DNA from: Flammeovirgaceae bacterium UBA5585
Lineage (GTDB): Bacteria; Bacteroidota; Bacteroidia; Cytophagales; Cyclobacteriaceae
DNA: 64,000 bases
Direction: 5' to 3'
Assembly (NCBI GenBank): GCA_002425185.1
Contig: DILT01000018.1
Location: 15,099-79,098 of the forward strand
The number at the start of each line of letters is the position of its first letter. Position 1 is the first letter of the stretch. The translations under genes were made by a program, and so were the position numbers. This document shows, piece after piece, positions 53,276 through 61,187 of this stretch. Below the pieces are notes generated by a model. That model made no database searches. It saw only the letters and a program-made list of their open reading frames with translations, and was not told the origin of the DNA.

Positions 53276-55686
53276 ACGAGCGGTGCTTCTATGCGAATGT
53301 TAGTTCCTTTACCCAGTTCACTGGAAATGCTCAGCATGGAGTTAATGATTCGGGCACGCTCCTTCATACCAAGCAGACCAAACGAGTTGTTGGTAATCTT
53401 ATCGATGGCAAACCCCTTACCATTATCCTGAACGTTAAGGATTAACTTGTTCCTGGTTTTTTCAATGCTTGCAGAAATAACGGTAGCCTCTGCATGACGT
53501 GCCGCATTGGTTAATGCCTCCTGAAAGATGCGAAACAGGTTAGTAGACAAATCGGCACTCACTTCCAGGTCGTCTGCAGTACTGCTAAAGGAGCAAGGAA
53601 TACCCGTTCGTTTTTCAAATTCTTTGCTTTGCCAGTCAAGTGCAGCCACAAGCCCAAAGTCGTCCAGAATACCGGGCCGAAGATCAGCTGCGATTCTGCG
53701 TATGGTAAGAATGGTTTCATCAGTCAACATCATCATCTCATATATTTTATCCTGAACAGGCTTATCATACCGCGACACTTTTTTGCTTATCCATGCGGCA
53801 TCCATTTTTAAGCCGGTAAGTTGCTGCCCCAATTCATCGTGTATTTCTCGTGCAATTCGGGTACGCTCTTCTTCTCTAACCTTATTAAGGTATTCAGTTA
53901 ATTCTTTCAGCTGTCGATAGGACACATTGAGTTTTTTTTCAGCTTTTATTTGCTCCGTTATATCCTTTATTAGTACCAGTTTGGCTATTTGCCCGGCAAT
54001 ACTTACCGAATGTGAGATTATTTCAACTGTAATCTGCTGTCCGCTATTGTTGAGGTGTCGCCAGATACCAGCATATAGATACCCTTCGAGTTCAGGGTGA
54101 TAAATAGTTTCGCTTGGTTTTTTTTCAGCAGCAACGGCAATATCAGTCACTTTCATACTCATAAACTGCTGTTTACTGTAGCCGTAATGCCTGATGGAGG
54201 CTTCATTGACATCAATGAAGCGAAGTGAGTCAACATCTACTAACCACATCGGCATCGGATTATTCTCAAACAGGTGCCTGTATTTTTTCTCACTTTCCTG
54301 GAGGTCGCTTTCAGCTTTCCTTTGAGAGGTTACATCTGAAAATATAGCCAAATGAAGACCGGGTAAAATATGTGCGCTGGCTTTATAATGACAAACTATG
54401 CAGCGTGAATCTTTTCTTTTCAGCAATACTATTCCTTCCAGTTTTTTTCTTTTTTGCAATTCTGGCCAGAGTGTCTCCAACACAAGTACGCGTTGGTCAT
54501 CCATAACAATATCTTTTACACCAAGTGTAGTCAGTTCTTCTGCCGAATAACCGAGAATTTCTGATGCGGCCGGATTGCACTGAACCAGATTTAATGAATT
54601 ATCGGCTAAGAGTATGGCATCATGGGTAAAGTTGAAAACCGATTCGAGGCGCTGTTGAAGATTTTTTTTTTGTTGCTCTGTTCTTTTCCGATCGGTAATA
54701 TCACGAAAAAAAATAGTGAGGCCATCCTGCGAAGGATACACAGAACTCTCAATCCATTTATTTAAAAAATTAAAATATTCCTCATGAAAAACATAGTGCT
54801 GTTTCTCCATCGCTTCCCGGTAAATCTCATAGCTTGTAGAATTGATCAGTGTAGGAAACTCTGCCAACAGTTGCTTTCCTACTACATGGTTAGGGTCACG
54901 CCTTGCAATTTCGCTGGCCTTCTTATTCATGTAGGTGTAATTCCAGTTTTTATCTAAGGCAACAAAGCCGTCCGAAATTCTGTCAAGTACTGATGTTAGT
55001 GTTTCTGTTTGTTTCTTTACTTGTGTCTCAAGGGTACTGTTGAGAATACTAAGTTGATGAGCAACCTTTTTTCTTTTCATAAACTCCTGACCTAAAAGGT
55101 AAAATAAAATTGAAATCAGGATGGCGCTGATGCTTATAACACTGTAAATTATATGATTGGCACGGGCAGAAAGATATAATTGTTCGTTTTCTAAAATCCG
55201 CAGTTCCGCCCGCTTGGAATTTTCTATTCTATCAATAACGCTGTCTAACTCCTTTTTAAATATTAACCCCTTTTGCGTGGCAAGCAGGGTTTCTACTTCC
55301 CGGGTTTTATTTTCCTGTGCGCGAACTACCAATCCGGCAAAGGACTCCAGCGAATCGGTTAATGATAAAATTCTTTTAAGGTTAGTTTGATGACTGTACT
55401 GCCGTATGGATTCTTTTGTTTGTGCAAGTAACTTTTTTGAACTTTCATACTCCGTAAGGTAAGCTCCCGTTCCGGTAAAGCCAAAGCCACGATAAGACGC
55501 AACCAAATCGGCTGTATGTGAACTCAATGCCGACAGGTTCATCATGAACAGATTGATACCTTGAATTTTTTGAATGGTTAAGAAATACTGCTTGTTGGTA
55601 GAAATACTAAAGTAGGTTGTATACCCCAACAGGCAAATAATGATGATAAACGACAAGCCAATCCGTAAATCGATACCTGTTTTCAT
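53272..55686 (-). CDS. NarX/DesK-type (HisKA_3) sensor kinase with CHASE3-like and PAS domains
   Basis: An 804-residue kinase. Two membrane helices (about 8-30 and 180-200) flank a helical CHASE3-like periplasmic domain (VASYRGFGFTGTGAYLTEYE). Three PAS domains follow (about 235-345, 350-465, 470-590; see YMNKKASEIARRD, VQCNPAASEILGYSAEEL, FIDVNEASIRHYGYSKQQF). HisKA_3 with His616 in RIAREIHDELGQQLTGLK; ATPase (IFQEALTNAARHAEA, DNGKGF, FGLLGMKERARIINS). First gene of the block, with the motif-rich control region directly upstream. Confidence 0.94.
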   Translation of the reverse strand: MKTGIDLRIGLSFIIIICLLGYTTYFSISTNKQYFLTIQKIQGINLFMMNLSALSSHTADLVASYRGFGFTGTGAYLTEYESSKKLLAQTKESIRQYSHQTNLKRILSLTDSLESFAGLVVRAQENKTREVETLLATQKGLIFKKELDSVIDRIENSKRAELRILENEQLYLSARANHIIYSVISISAILISILFYLLGQEFMKRKKVAHQLSILNSTLETQVKKQTETLTSVLDRISDGFVALDKNWNYTYMNKKASEIARRDPNHVVGKQLLAEFPTLINSTSYEIYREAMEKQHYVFHEEYFNFLNKWIESSVYPSQDGLTIFFRDITDRKRTEQQKKNLQQRLESVFNFTHDAILLADNSLNLVQCNPAASEILGYSAEELTTLGVKDIVMDDQRVLVLETLWPELQKRKKLEGIVLLKRKDSRCIVCHYKASAHILPGLHLAIFSDVTSQRKAESDLQESEKKYRHLFENNPMPMWLVDVDSLRFIDVNEASIRHYGYSKQQFMSMKVTDIAVAAEKKPSETIYHPELEGYLYAGIWRHLNNSGQQITVEIISHSVSIAGQIAKLVLIKDITEQIKAEKKLNVSYRQLKELTEYLNKVREEERTRIAREIHDELGQQLTGLKMDAAWISKKVSRYDKPVQDKIYEMMMLTDETILTIRRIAADLRPGILDDFGLVAALDWQSKEFEKRTGIPCSFSSTADDLEVSADLSTNLFRIFQEALTNAARHAEATVISASIEKTRNKLILNVQDNGKGFAIDKITNNSFGLLGMKERARIINSMLSISSELGKGTNIRIEAPLV

Positions 55687-56087
55687 GTAACCTTGGGGGA
55701 ACGGTTAACTGATATTCTGAAAATAGCTTATTTTTTGAGAAGTGGCAATTTATGTTCGGTATAGTGTGGGTATTTTCTATAGACTGCTGAAACTGTATTC
55801 GTATTTTGTCCATACAGGCCTGTGCCCAAACTTCACTAACCGATAATCTGTTTTGGTTAATCAGGGATTACCCCGATACGTCAGCGTGTTTCCTGATAGG
55901 GTGTTTACAATTCGGTATCAGGGTTTGCCTGAAATTATTTCTGACCAATTTGAAAATACCGCTTAGCTCTAAGCAAACAGCGTGATTTTTCCCTGATTTT
56001 TTTCAAATCAGGTTCACCCTGATTTTCAGCATCAGGATTCTTCAAACCTTTGCTTTACAAAACAAACAAACAACTAAAAAAAATAAC
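55687..56087. promoter_or_regulatory. 401-bp divergent control region with ATCAGG/CCTGAT array
   Basis: Gene-free region between the NarX-type kinase (leftward) and the PD40 gene (rightward). Seven perfect ATCAGG or CCTGAT hexamers lie at 55860, 55892, 55917, 55992, 56007, 56018 and 56031, plus one near match (CCTGAA, 55928). The pairs 55992/56007 and 56018/56031 form inverted repeats; the first is an 8-bp dyad CCTGATTT-N5-AAATCAGG. The array stops 52 bases before the PD40 start. A candidate operator for one of the adjacent regulators. Confidence 0.65.
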
Positions 56088-57161
56088 ATGACACTCAACA
56101 TTCGCATTAAGGAACGCGTGATCAATGCTCTGCTGGTGAGTTTGGTCTTCCTGACGACAGGAATTTATTCCTGCTTCGCACAGCCCGCGTTAAGCTCCGT
56201 AAATTACACGGACAATAACCCGACCAGTCGTATAAAAAATGCCGGAAATAAAATCCGACATGTGCAAGGAATAAACCTGCAGGCAGAAGCGTCATCGGTA
56301 CAGGCTTCTATTAATAGTGGCTTTCATGAAATTAAGCCAACGCTAGCTCCTTGCGGCAATCGCCTTTATTTCAGCCGTGTAAACCACCCGCTAAATACAG
56401 GCGGTGTTATGGATCAGGAGGATATTTGGTATTCTGCGTATGATAGGGATTCACAAGAATGGTCGGAGCCGATTCGAATGCCAGGCCACCTCAACAACAA
56501 TGGACCCAACTTTGTAAATAATGTGAGCAAAACAGGTGACACGTTAATATTAGGCAACAGGTACCTGAAAAACGGAAAAATGAAGGCCGGTCTTTCCTAT
56601 AGTGTTAACTTACGGGGTCAGTGGTCATACCCAATGCCTATCAACATACAGGACGATTATAATATGTCAGCACACGACAACCGGTACGTATCACTAAAAA
56701 GCGGTGTAATCATTTCTTCGGTACAACGTGCTGATTCTTACGGTGAACGAGATTTATATGTAAGTTTCTGGAATGGAAAATATGGTACCCAACCGATCAA
56801 CATGGGGGGTGTTATCAATACAGAATTTGAGGAATCATCTCCTTTCCTGGCCGATGATCTGAAGACACTTTACTTTGCTTCTAAGGGCCACAACGGCTAT
56901 GGTGGATATGACATTTTTGTAACGCGCAGGCTTGATGATTCGTGGACCAACTGGACTGAACCTGAAAACCTGGGCCCTGCAGTTAACAGTACGCTGGATG
57001 ATGAGTTTTTCAGTATCTCTTCCTGTGGCTCTGTGGCTACGTTTTCCAGGCAGGTAAACGTTCATAATGTGAATCTGTATAAAATTTCACTTGAAGATTT
57101 ATTCTTCCAGCGAAAGGAGAAAAAATCGGAAGACCTGGTGTCTGCCCTGGCTGCACTATAG
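56088..57161 (+). CDS. Secreted PD40 (WD40-like) beta-propeller protein
   Basis: A 357-residue exported protein; signal peptide about residues 1-32 (LVFLTTGIYSCFAQ). The body has PD40 blades: TLAPCGNRLYFSRVNHP, EDIWYSAYDRDSQEWSEPIR, RDLYVSFWNGKYG, LADDLKTLYFASKGHNGYGG and YDIFVTRRLDDSWTNWTEPE. In Bacteroidota such propellers often precede an OmpA-like domain; here the protein stops after a charged tail (KEKKSEDLVSALAAL), so it lacks a peptidoglycan anchor. Its promoter carries the ATCAGG array, suggesting it is controlled by the neighbouring two-component block. Confidence 0.85.
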   Translation: MTLNIRIKERVINALLVSLVFLTTGIYSCFAQPALSSVNYTDNNPTSRIKNAGNKIRHVQGINLQAEASSVQASINSGFHEIKPTLAPCGNRLYFSRVNHPLNTGGVMDQEDIWYSAYDRDSQEWSEPIRMPGHLNNNGPNFVNNVSKTGDTLILGNRYLKNGKMKAGLSYSVNLRGQWSYPMPINIQDDYNMSAHDNRYVSLKSGVIISSVQRADSYGERDLYVSFWNGKYGTQPINMGGVINTEFEESSPFLADDLKTLYFASKGHNGYGGYDIFVTRRLDDSWTNWTEPENLGPAVNSTLDDEFFSISSCGSVATFSRQVNVHNVNLYKISLEDLFFQRKEKKSEDLVSALAAL

Positions 57162-57186
57162 TTATTTGTTTGGGCCTTTTTGGGCC

Positions 57187-57214
57187 GGGCCGGGTAGTAT
57201 TACCTGGCCCTTTT
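57187..57214 (+). terminator. Rho-independent terminator
   Basis: A 10-bp stem (GGGCCGGGTA 57187-57196, TACCTGGCCC 57201-57210, one G-U pair) with loop GTAT followed by TTTT. It closes the PD40 gene. Confidence 0.88.
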
Positions 57215-57360
57215 CATATACCTATTAAAAATAAATAGGTAAATTGGAATGATCACAAAAATCCAGTTACTGACTTTCAGCGGATTTCAACGTCAGCACA
57301 ATAATTTAATAGTTGCCAACCGAAATGTTTTATTCTGAATACTGCTAAAAATCCTACACA

Positions 57361-57447
57361 ATGGAACGAAAAACAATCATGGCATTTGTTTCAATACTTA
57401 TTAACCTTTTGCTGCTGCTGTTTATGTCAATTGCAGCAGGTGCTTAG
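57361..57447 (+). CDS. Possible small membrane peptide (28 aa)
   Basis: The only frame that looks coding in the 357-bp gap after the PD40 gene: ATG at 57361, TAG at 57445. The peptide starts MERKTIMAFVSILINLLLLL and ends FMSIAAGA, a charged start plus one hydrophobic helix, as in many bacterial small membrane proteins. No homologue recognised; chance cannot be excluded. Confidence 0.28.
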   Translation: MERKTIMAFVSILINLLLLLFMSIAAGA

Positions 57448-57518
57448 CTGGCACTGAAAAGGTTTGGTAATGCTACTTTAAACCTTACTCAAATTTTTTG
57501 GTTGAGCGCCTGCTTCAA

Positions 57519-58346
57519 TCACGCCATTACAGTCAGCATGGAAAGTATTGGTCTGCCCAGAGAAACATTGCCAGTGAACTGTATGCTTTTTTCGGCATCG
57601 GCTGTGGTTAAACCGTTTGTAAATAATTTCCAGGCTGTATCCGGATGGAGGACAATATGTGTATCAGGTTCCGCTCCGAGCTGAACAAACCGCCAGGTAT
57701 TGGCGTGGCAGGCGATTTGCCAGCTACCTCCCATTTCTGAAGTAACCGTTACACGGATGGTTGTCCCATCTGTTGCCTTAATAGATTTATAAGTATAGGG
57801 CAGGGCTTGCATAAACGTATCCATAAGCGGGTAAAAGAATTCACGCGTCATGATGCCGGGCCTTTCTACAGCTTCGCGGATTTGTTGCTGATGGTGCCAT
57901 TTTTCTGTGTACTCACGGGCAATGTGAAACCAGTTGGGCGATTCTGTTTGTCCGGCCCAACTTACGGCATAAAGCGCTGGCTTGAAGAGATCAAGTTTGT
58001 TCAGTTGCTCATAATATTCCTTGCCTGTAATCTCCAACAATTCTGTGAGTACTACCGGACTTAATCTTTTGCTTGCCTTTACCCAATCTGCGTTAAGCTT
58101 GTTCAGGTAATCAACTAAATCCTGGTGCGAGTCGATTTGTCCCGGAGGGTCACCGAAATAACCATCACGCATTTGCGAAATCACCTTAAGGTTTCCATCC
58201 AGCAGGTGCGAAGCAATGTCTTTTACCGTCCATTGCTTGGCCAATGTTCGTTTATTCCATTCTTCTGCGCTTAATCCGCGTAGCAAGTCGATTAATTTTT
58301 TATCAAGCAGTGGAAATAGGTGGCGTGTATGAATTATGGAATTCAT
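57519..58346 (-). CDS. Maleylpyruvate-isomerase/DinB-like fold protein
   Basis: A 275-residue protein with an N-terminal DinB-like four-helix domain: LLRGLSAEEWNKRTLAKQWT then VKDIASHLLDGNLKVI, whose His is one metal ligand; a further His lies in REYTEKWHHQQQIREAVE. The C-terminal part is a smaller SCP2-like beta domain (TTIRVTVTSEMGGSWQIACH, FTNGLTTADAEKSIQFTGN). This two-domain design matches TIGR03083/maleylpyruvate-isomerase-type proteins. The thiol cofactor and substrate are unknown. Confidence 0.8.
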   Translation of the reverse strand: MNSIIHTRHLFPLLDKKLIDLLRGLSAEEWNKRTLAKQWTVKDIASHLLDGNLKVISQMRDGYFGDPPGQIDSHQDLVDYLNKLNADWVKASKRLSPVVLTELLEITGKEYYEQLNKLDLFKPALYAVSWAGQTESPNWFHIAREYTEKWHHQQQIREAVERPGIMTREFFYPLMDTFMQALPYTYKSIKATDGTTIRVTVTSEMGGSWQIACHANTWRFVQLGAEPDTHIVLHPDTAWKLFTNGLTTADAEKSIQFTGNVSLGRPILSMLTVMA

Positions 58347-58386
58347 GACACAAAGTAAGGTAAAACCTGTGGTGTAGATGAACTTT

Positions 58387-58418
58387 TTTGCGAGTTCACG
58401 GCATACTTGTTAATATTG
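58387..58418 (+). promoter_or_regulatory. Bacteroidota-type promoter of tRNA-Pro
   Basis: A -33 box TTTG (58387-58390), 20-nt spacer, then TAATATTG (58411-58418), one mismatch from TAnnTTTG. The tRNA begins 18 bases after it, similar to the tRNA-Ala promoter. Confidence 0.65.
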
Positions 58419-58435
58419 CAACCCATTTTACAGTT

Positions 58436-58513
58436 CGGGGTGTAGCGCAGCCCGGTTAGCGCACCACGTTAGGGACGTGGGGGTCGGAAGTTCGAATCTT
58501 CTCACCCCGACCA
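58436..58513 (+). tRNA. tRNA-Pro (anticodon AGG), CCA encoded
   Basis: Full cloverleaf: acceptor CGGGGTG/CACCCCG (perfect), D arm GCGC/GCGC, anticodon stem CCACG/CGTGG with loop TTAGGGA, T arm GGAAG-TTCGAAT-CTTCT, discriminator A and encoded CCA. The anticodon at 58471-58473 reads AGG, where bacterial proline tRNAs usually have TGG, GGG or CGG. Confidence 0.93.
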
Positions 58514-58595
58514 CTTTAAGCTCAGTCGAAATGGCTGAGCTTTCTTTTTTCCTGAAATTTCATGGTGGTTTACCTATTGCCAGTAACTTTCGAAC

Positions 58596-59249
58596 ATGCA
58601 TACCCGCACCCTTACACTTCATGTTTCGCAATCCATTGGCACTGTTTCGGCCGAATTGCTGGTGCCTGATGAAATGAGCTACCTACTTACGTTGGCGCAT
58701 GGTGCTGGCGCTGGCATGAATCACTCTTTTATTGTTGGACTGTCGAAAGCATTGGCCGCAGAAGGTATCGGAACGTTGCGTTTTAATTTTCCTTATATGG
58801 AGAAAAAGAAAAAGCGACCTGATGTACCGTCAATCGCGCATGCAACTGTTGAAGCGGCTCTACAAAAGGCGCATGAATTGTTTGCGCATGTGCCCGTAAT
58901 TGCTTCTGGAAAATCCTTTGGCGGCCGCATGTCTTCACAGTGGCTTGCGCTTCAGCAGCATACTTTTGTAAAGGGAGTTATCTTTTTCGGGTTTCCGTTA
59001 CATCCGGCCGGCAAACCCGCCATTGAACGAGCTGCTCATTTAAAAGAAGTACGGGTACCCATGTTGTTCTTGCAAGGCACCCGTGATGAGCTAGCCACCT
59101 GGCCATTGATCACTGAAGTTTGTGCAGGTTTACCAAACACAACACTGATAGCGTTGGAACAGGCGAATCACGCTTTTTATATCCCTAAAAAAGATGTGCT
59201 ACCGGTACTTGCTTCAGAAACAGCACGGTGGTTAAGGCAATTGAACTAG
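58596..59249 (+). CDS. Alpha/beta-hydrolase (KANL3/Tex30-like, dienelactone-hydrolase-related)
   Basis: A 217-residue alpha/beta-hydrolase. The nucleophile elbow is Ser107 in ASGKSFGGRMSS, followed by an acid in FLQGTRDELATWP (Asp about 170) and a His in ALEQANHAFYIP (about 193). The oxyanion-side HGAGAGMNH motif near residue 35 is typical of the Tex30/KANL3-like group. Cytoplasmic, no signal peptide. Substrate unknown. It begins 82 bases after tRNA-Pro. Confidence 0.87.
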   Translation: MHTRTLTLHVSQSIGTVSAELLVPDEMSYLLTLAHGAGAGMNHSFIVGLSKALAAEGIGTLRFNFPYMEKKKKRPDVPSIAHATVEAALQKAHELFAHVPVIASGKSFGGRMSSQWLALQQHTFVKGVIFFGFPLHPAGKPAIERAAHLKEVRVPMLFLQGTRDELATWPLITEVCAGLPNTTLIALEQANHAFYIPKKDVLPVLASETARWLRQLN

Positions 59250-59268
59250 CAAAAGAAAAAACCTCAGT

Positions 59269-59913
59269 CTACTTTTTCTTATCCTGCTTAAGCGATTGAA
59301 AAAACTTGGCCCAGTTAAACACATTTAAAAAAGGATTCATTACCGGCCCGAACCGGTTGTTTTGCGTGGCCGCCCACTGATCCAGGTAATAGCGTTGGTT
59401 CATGGGGCCATCCATAGGGGTAGTTTTGAGCATCAGGGCCAACAACTCCTGGTTTAAATTCTTTTGATCGATCTTGCTGTTATCGGTTGGTATGTTCAAG
59501 GCTAAAATGGCTTCTTTGAAAACTTCCTCTGTAGGGAAAGCCATCACCTGAACTTCCTTTAAGAAGGTTACATCCTGCACCATTTCAATAACAATGGTCA
59601 GGTATTCGCTGGTGTGGTTGGGAACAATATAATGTTGCCGTTCGTAGCCTACGGAACTGATAATAACACTGTCACCCGCCAGCACGGGCATGGAAAAGAA
59701 TCCCATTGAATTGGTAATCGTACCACGACCAGCTTTAGGTACGTAAATATGCGTACCGGGCAGTTGTGCCACACTTCCGTTATCCTCTTCGGCCAACACC
59801 ACACCGGAAAGCTGAATAATTCTCCGTTGGCTTTGTGCAAAGGCCGGGAAACTCAGGACGCACAGCAGAAAAAATGCGGAAATAAGTAAAATCGGATAAC
59901 TCTTCACGTTCAC
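59269..59913 (-). CDS. Carboxypeptidase-regulatory-like domain protein, exported
   Basis: The long frame reaches an ATG at 60015, which overlaps the ATG of the divergent regulator; I prefer a GTG at 59913 (or 59907), directly before the signal peptide (VNVKSYPILLISAFFLLCVL then SFPAFAQ). The mature protein has a CarboxypepD_reg-like beta-sandwich (QLPGTHIYVPKAGRGTITNS, SMPVLAGDSVIISSVGYERQ) of about 90 residues and a helical C-terminal part (about 100 residues) ending in lysines. Probably envelope-located; function unknown. Confidence 0.72.
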   Translation of the reverse strand: MNVKSYPILLISAFFLLCVLSFPAFAQSQRRIIQLSGVVLAEEDNGSVAQLPGTHIYVPKAGRGTITNSMGFFSMPVLAGDSVIISSVGYERQHYIVPNHTSEYLTIVIEMVQDVTFLKEVQVMAFPTEEVFKEAILALNIPTDNSKIDQKNLNQELLALMLKTTPMDGPMNQRYYLDQWAATQNNRFGPVMNPFLNVFNWAKFFQSLKQDKKK

Positions 59914-60013
59914 AACTATTGTGTTCAACTTCAGTTTCAAAAATAAGGATTCGAGGTATAACAGCCTAATTTCAATACCTTTGAGATGATGAACGGTTGT
60001 TGATAGTTCTGCC

Positions 60014-60403
60014 ATGCGGTTAAAAAATTTTAATCTTACACTGGGTTCGCAGATTTTTAAAGCCTGTGCTGATGAATCACGGTTGCGGATTCTTCATTTA
60101 ATTTTTAGGAATGGTGAAATGTGCATCTCCGATTTGGAGCATATTTTGGGATTTACACAGGCAAAAACATCGCGTCATCTTATCTATTTAAAAAATGCCG
60201 GCATACTTTCGTTTCGCAGGTATAACCATTGGGTGTTTTACCAGGTTAAAGATGAAGTATATGAAATTGTAAACCAGATTTTTCAATTCCTGCATAAAGA
60301 CCAACAACTTCAACATGATCAAACCCTGTTTAAAACGCTGTTTTCGAACCGCGAACTGGCCATTAACAAAATTCAGATTCAGGCTGAACAATGGCTTAAA
60401 TAG
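60014..60403 (+). CDS. ArsR-family transcriptional regulator
   Basis: A 129-residue winged-helix protein: FKACADESRLRILHLIFRNG, the metal-loop region EMCISDLEHILGFTQAKTSR and HLIYLKNAGILSFRRYNHWV. Only one Cys remains of the ELCVCDL motif of metal-sensing members, so arsenic/cadmium sensing is doubtful; it may respond to another signal or dimerise constitutively. Its ATG faces the divergent exported protein gene; the YjjG-type gene follows 33 bases downstream. Confidence 0.85.
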   Translation: MRLKNFNLTLGSQIFKACADESRLRILHLIFRNGEMCISDLEHILGFTQAKTSRHLIYLKNAGILSFRRYNHWVFYQVKDEVYEIVNQIFQFLHKDQQLQHDQTLFKTLFSNRELAINKIQIQAEQWLK

Positions 60404-60436
60404 TTTTTCTTCGTACCAGCATCACTACACGCTTTA

Positions 60437-61135
60437 ATGGCCTCCGCTTACTCCACAATCTTTTTTGATTTAGATCATACCCTTTGGGATTATGAGACCA
60501 ATGCCCGCGAAACCCTGACTGAACTTTATGACCAACACCGGTTACATGAATTAGGGGTTAACGCGTTCGATGAGTTTCTTAACAACTTCAAAGCGGTGAA
60601 CCAACATCTATGGCACTTGTACGACCATGGCAAAATAACCAGTGAGGTTATCCGCAGCGAACGGTTTAAACAAATTCTTGAAAAATCAGGCATTAAACAT
60701 GATGAACTTTCTCTTGTGTTGTCGGAACAATACCTGAATGAATGCCCCCGTAAGGGCCACCTGATGCCGCACGCACTGGAAGCATTGGATTATTTAAGCG
60801 ACCGGTATGCCTTAACTATAATCACTAACGGTTTTGAGGATATTCAACGTATCAAGATTTTATCCTCTAAAATTGAATCTTTCTTCGATCATATTGTTAC
60901 CTCTCAGAAGGCCGGCTACAAAAAGCCTGCTCCCGAAATTTTTCAGTATGCCATGAGTATTAATGGTATTGATTCCACCGCCTGCGTTATGATTGGCGAT
61001 AACTTGCTAACCGATATTGCCGGGGCAAAAAATGCTTCTATTGATACGGTATTGTTTAATCCGGACGGACTTGATCATGAAGCGGTGGTAAACCACGAAA
61101 TCAGGAGTTTGAAGGAGCTTTGTACGCTGCTTTGA
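60437..61135 (+). CDS. yjjG: YjjG-type noncanonical pyrimidine nucleotidase (HAD)
   Basis: A 232-residue HAD phosphatase. Motif I Asp11-x-Asp13 (FFDLDHTLWDYETNA), motif II Thr in TIITNGFEDIQ, motif III Lys in KKPAPEIFQYA, motif IV in MIGDNLLTDIAGAKNA. The NGFEDIQRIKI segment and WDYE after motif I are characteristic of YjjG, which hydrolyses mutagenic pyrimidine nucleotides. The cap is a helical C1 type (about residues 18-95). Likely co-transcribed with the ArsR-type gene. Confidence 0.88.
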   Translation: MASAYSTIFFDLDHTLWDYETNARETLTELYDQHRLHELGVNAFDEFLNNFKAVNQHLWHLYDHGKITSEVIRSERFKQILEKSGIKHDELSLVLSEQYLNECPRKGHLMPHALEALDYLSDRYALTIITNGFEDIQRIKILSSKIESFFDHIVTSQKAGYKKPAPEIFQYAMSINGIDSTACVMIGDNLLTDIAGAKNASIDTVLFNPDGLDHEAVVNHEIRSLKELCTLL

Positions 61136-61187
61136 TTAACTTTGCCCCCTGTTTAGAACGCATTATTTCAATTCAAATTAACGTGTT

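Noticed and set aside
60014..60403. Arsenic- or cadmium-sensing role for the ArsR-type regulator
   Set aside because: The ELCVCDL metal motif is replaced by EMCISDL with a single Cys, and no arsenic genes are nearby.
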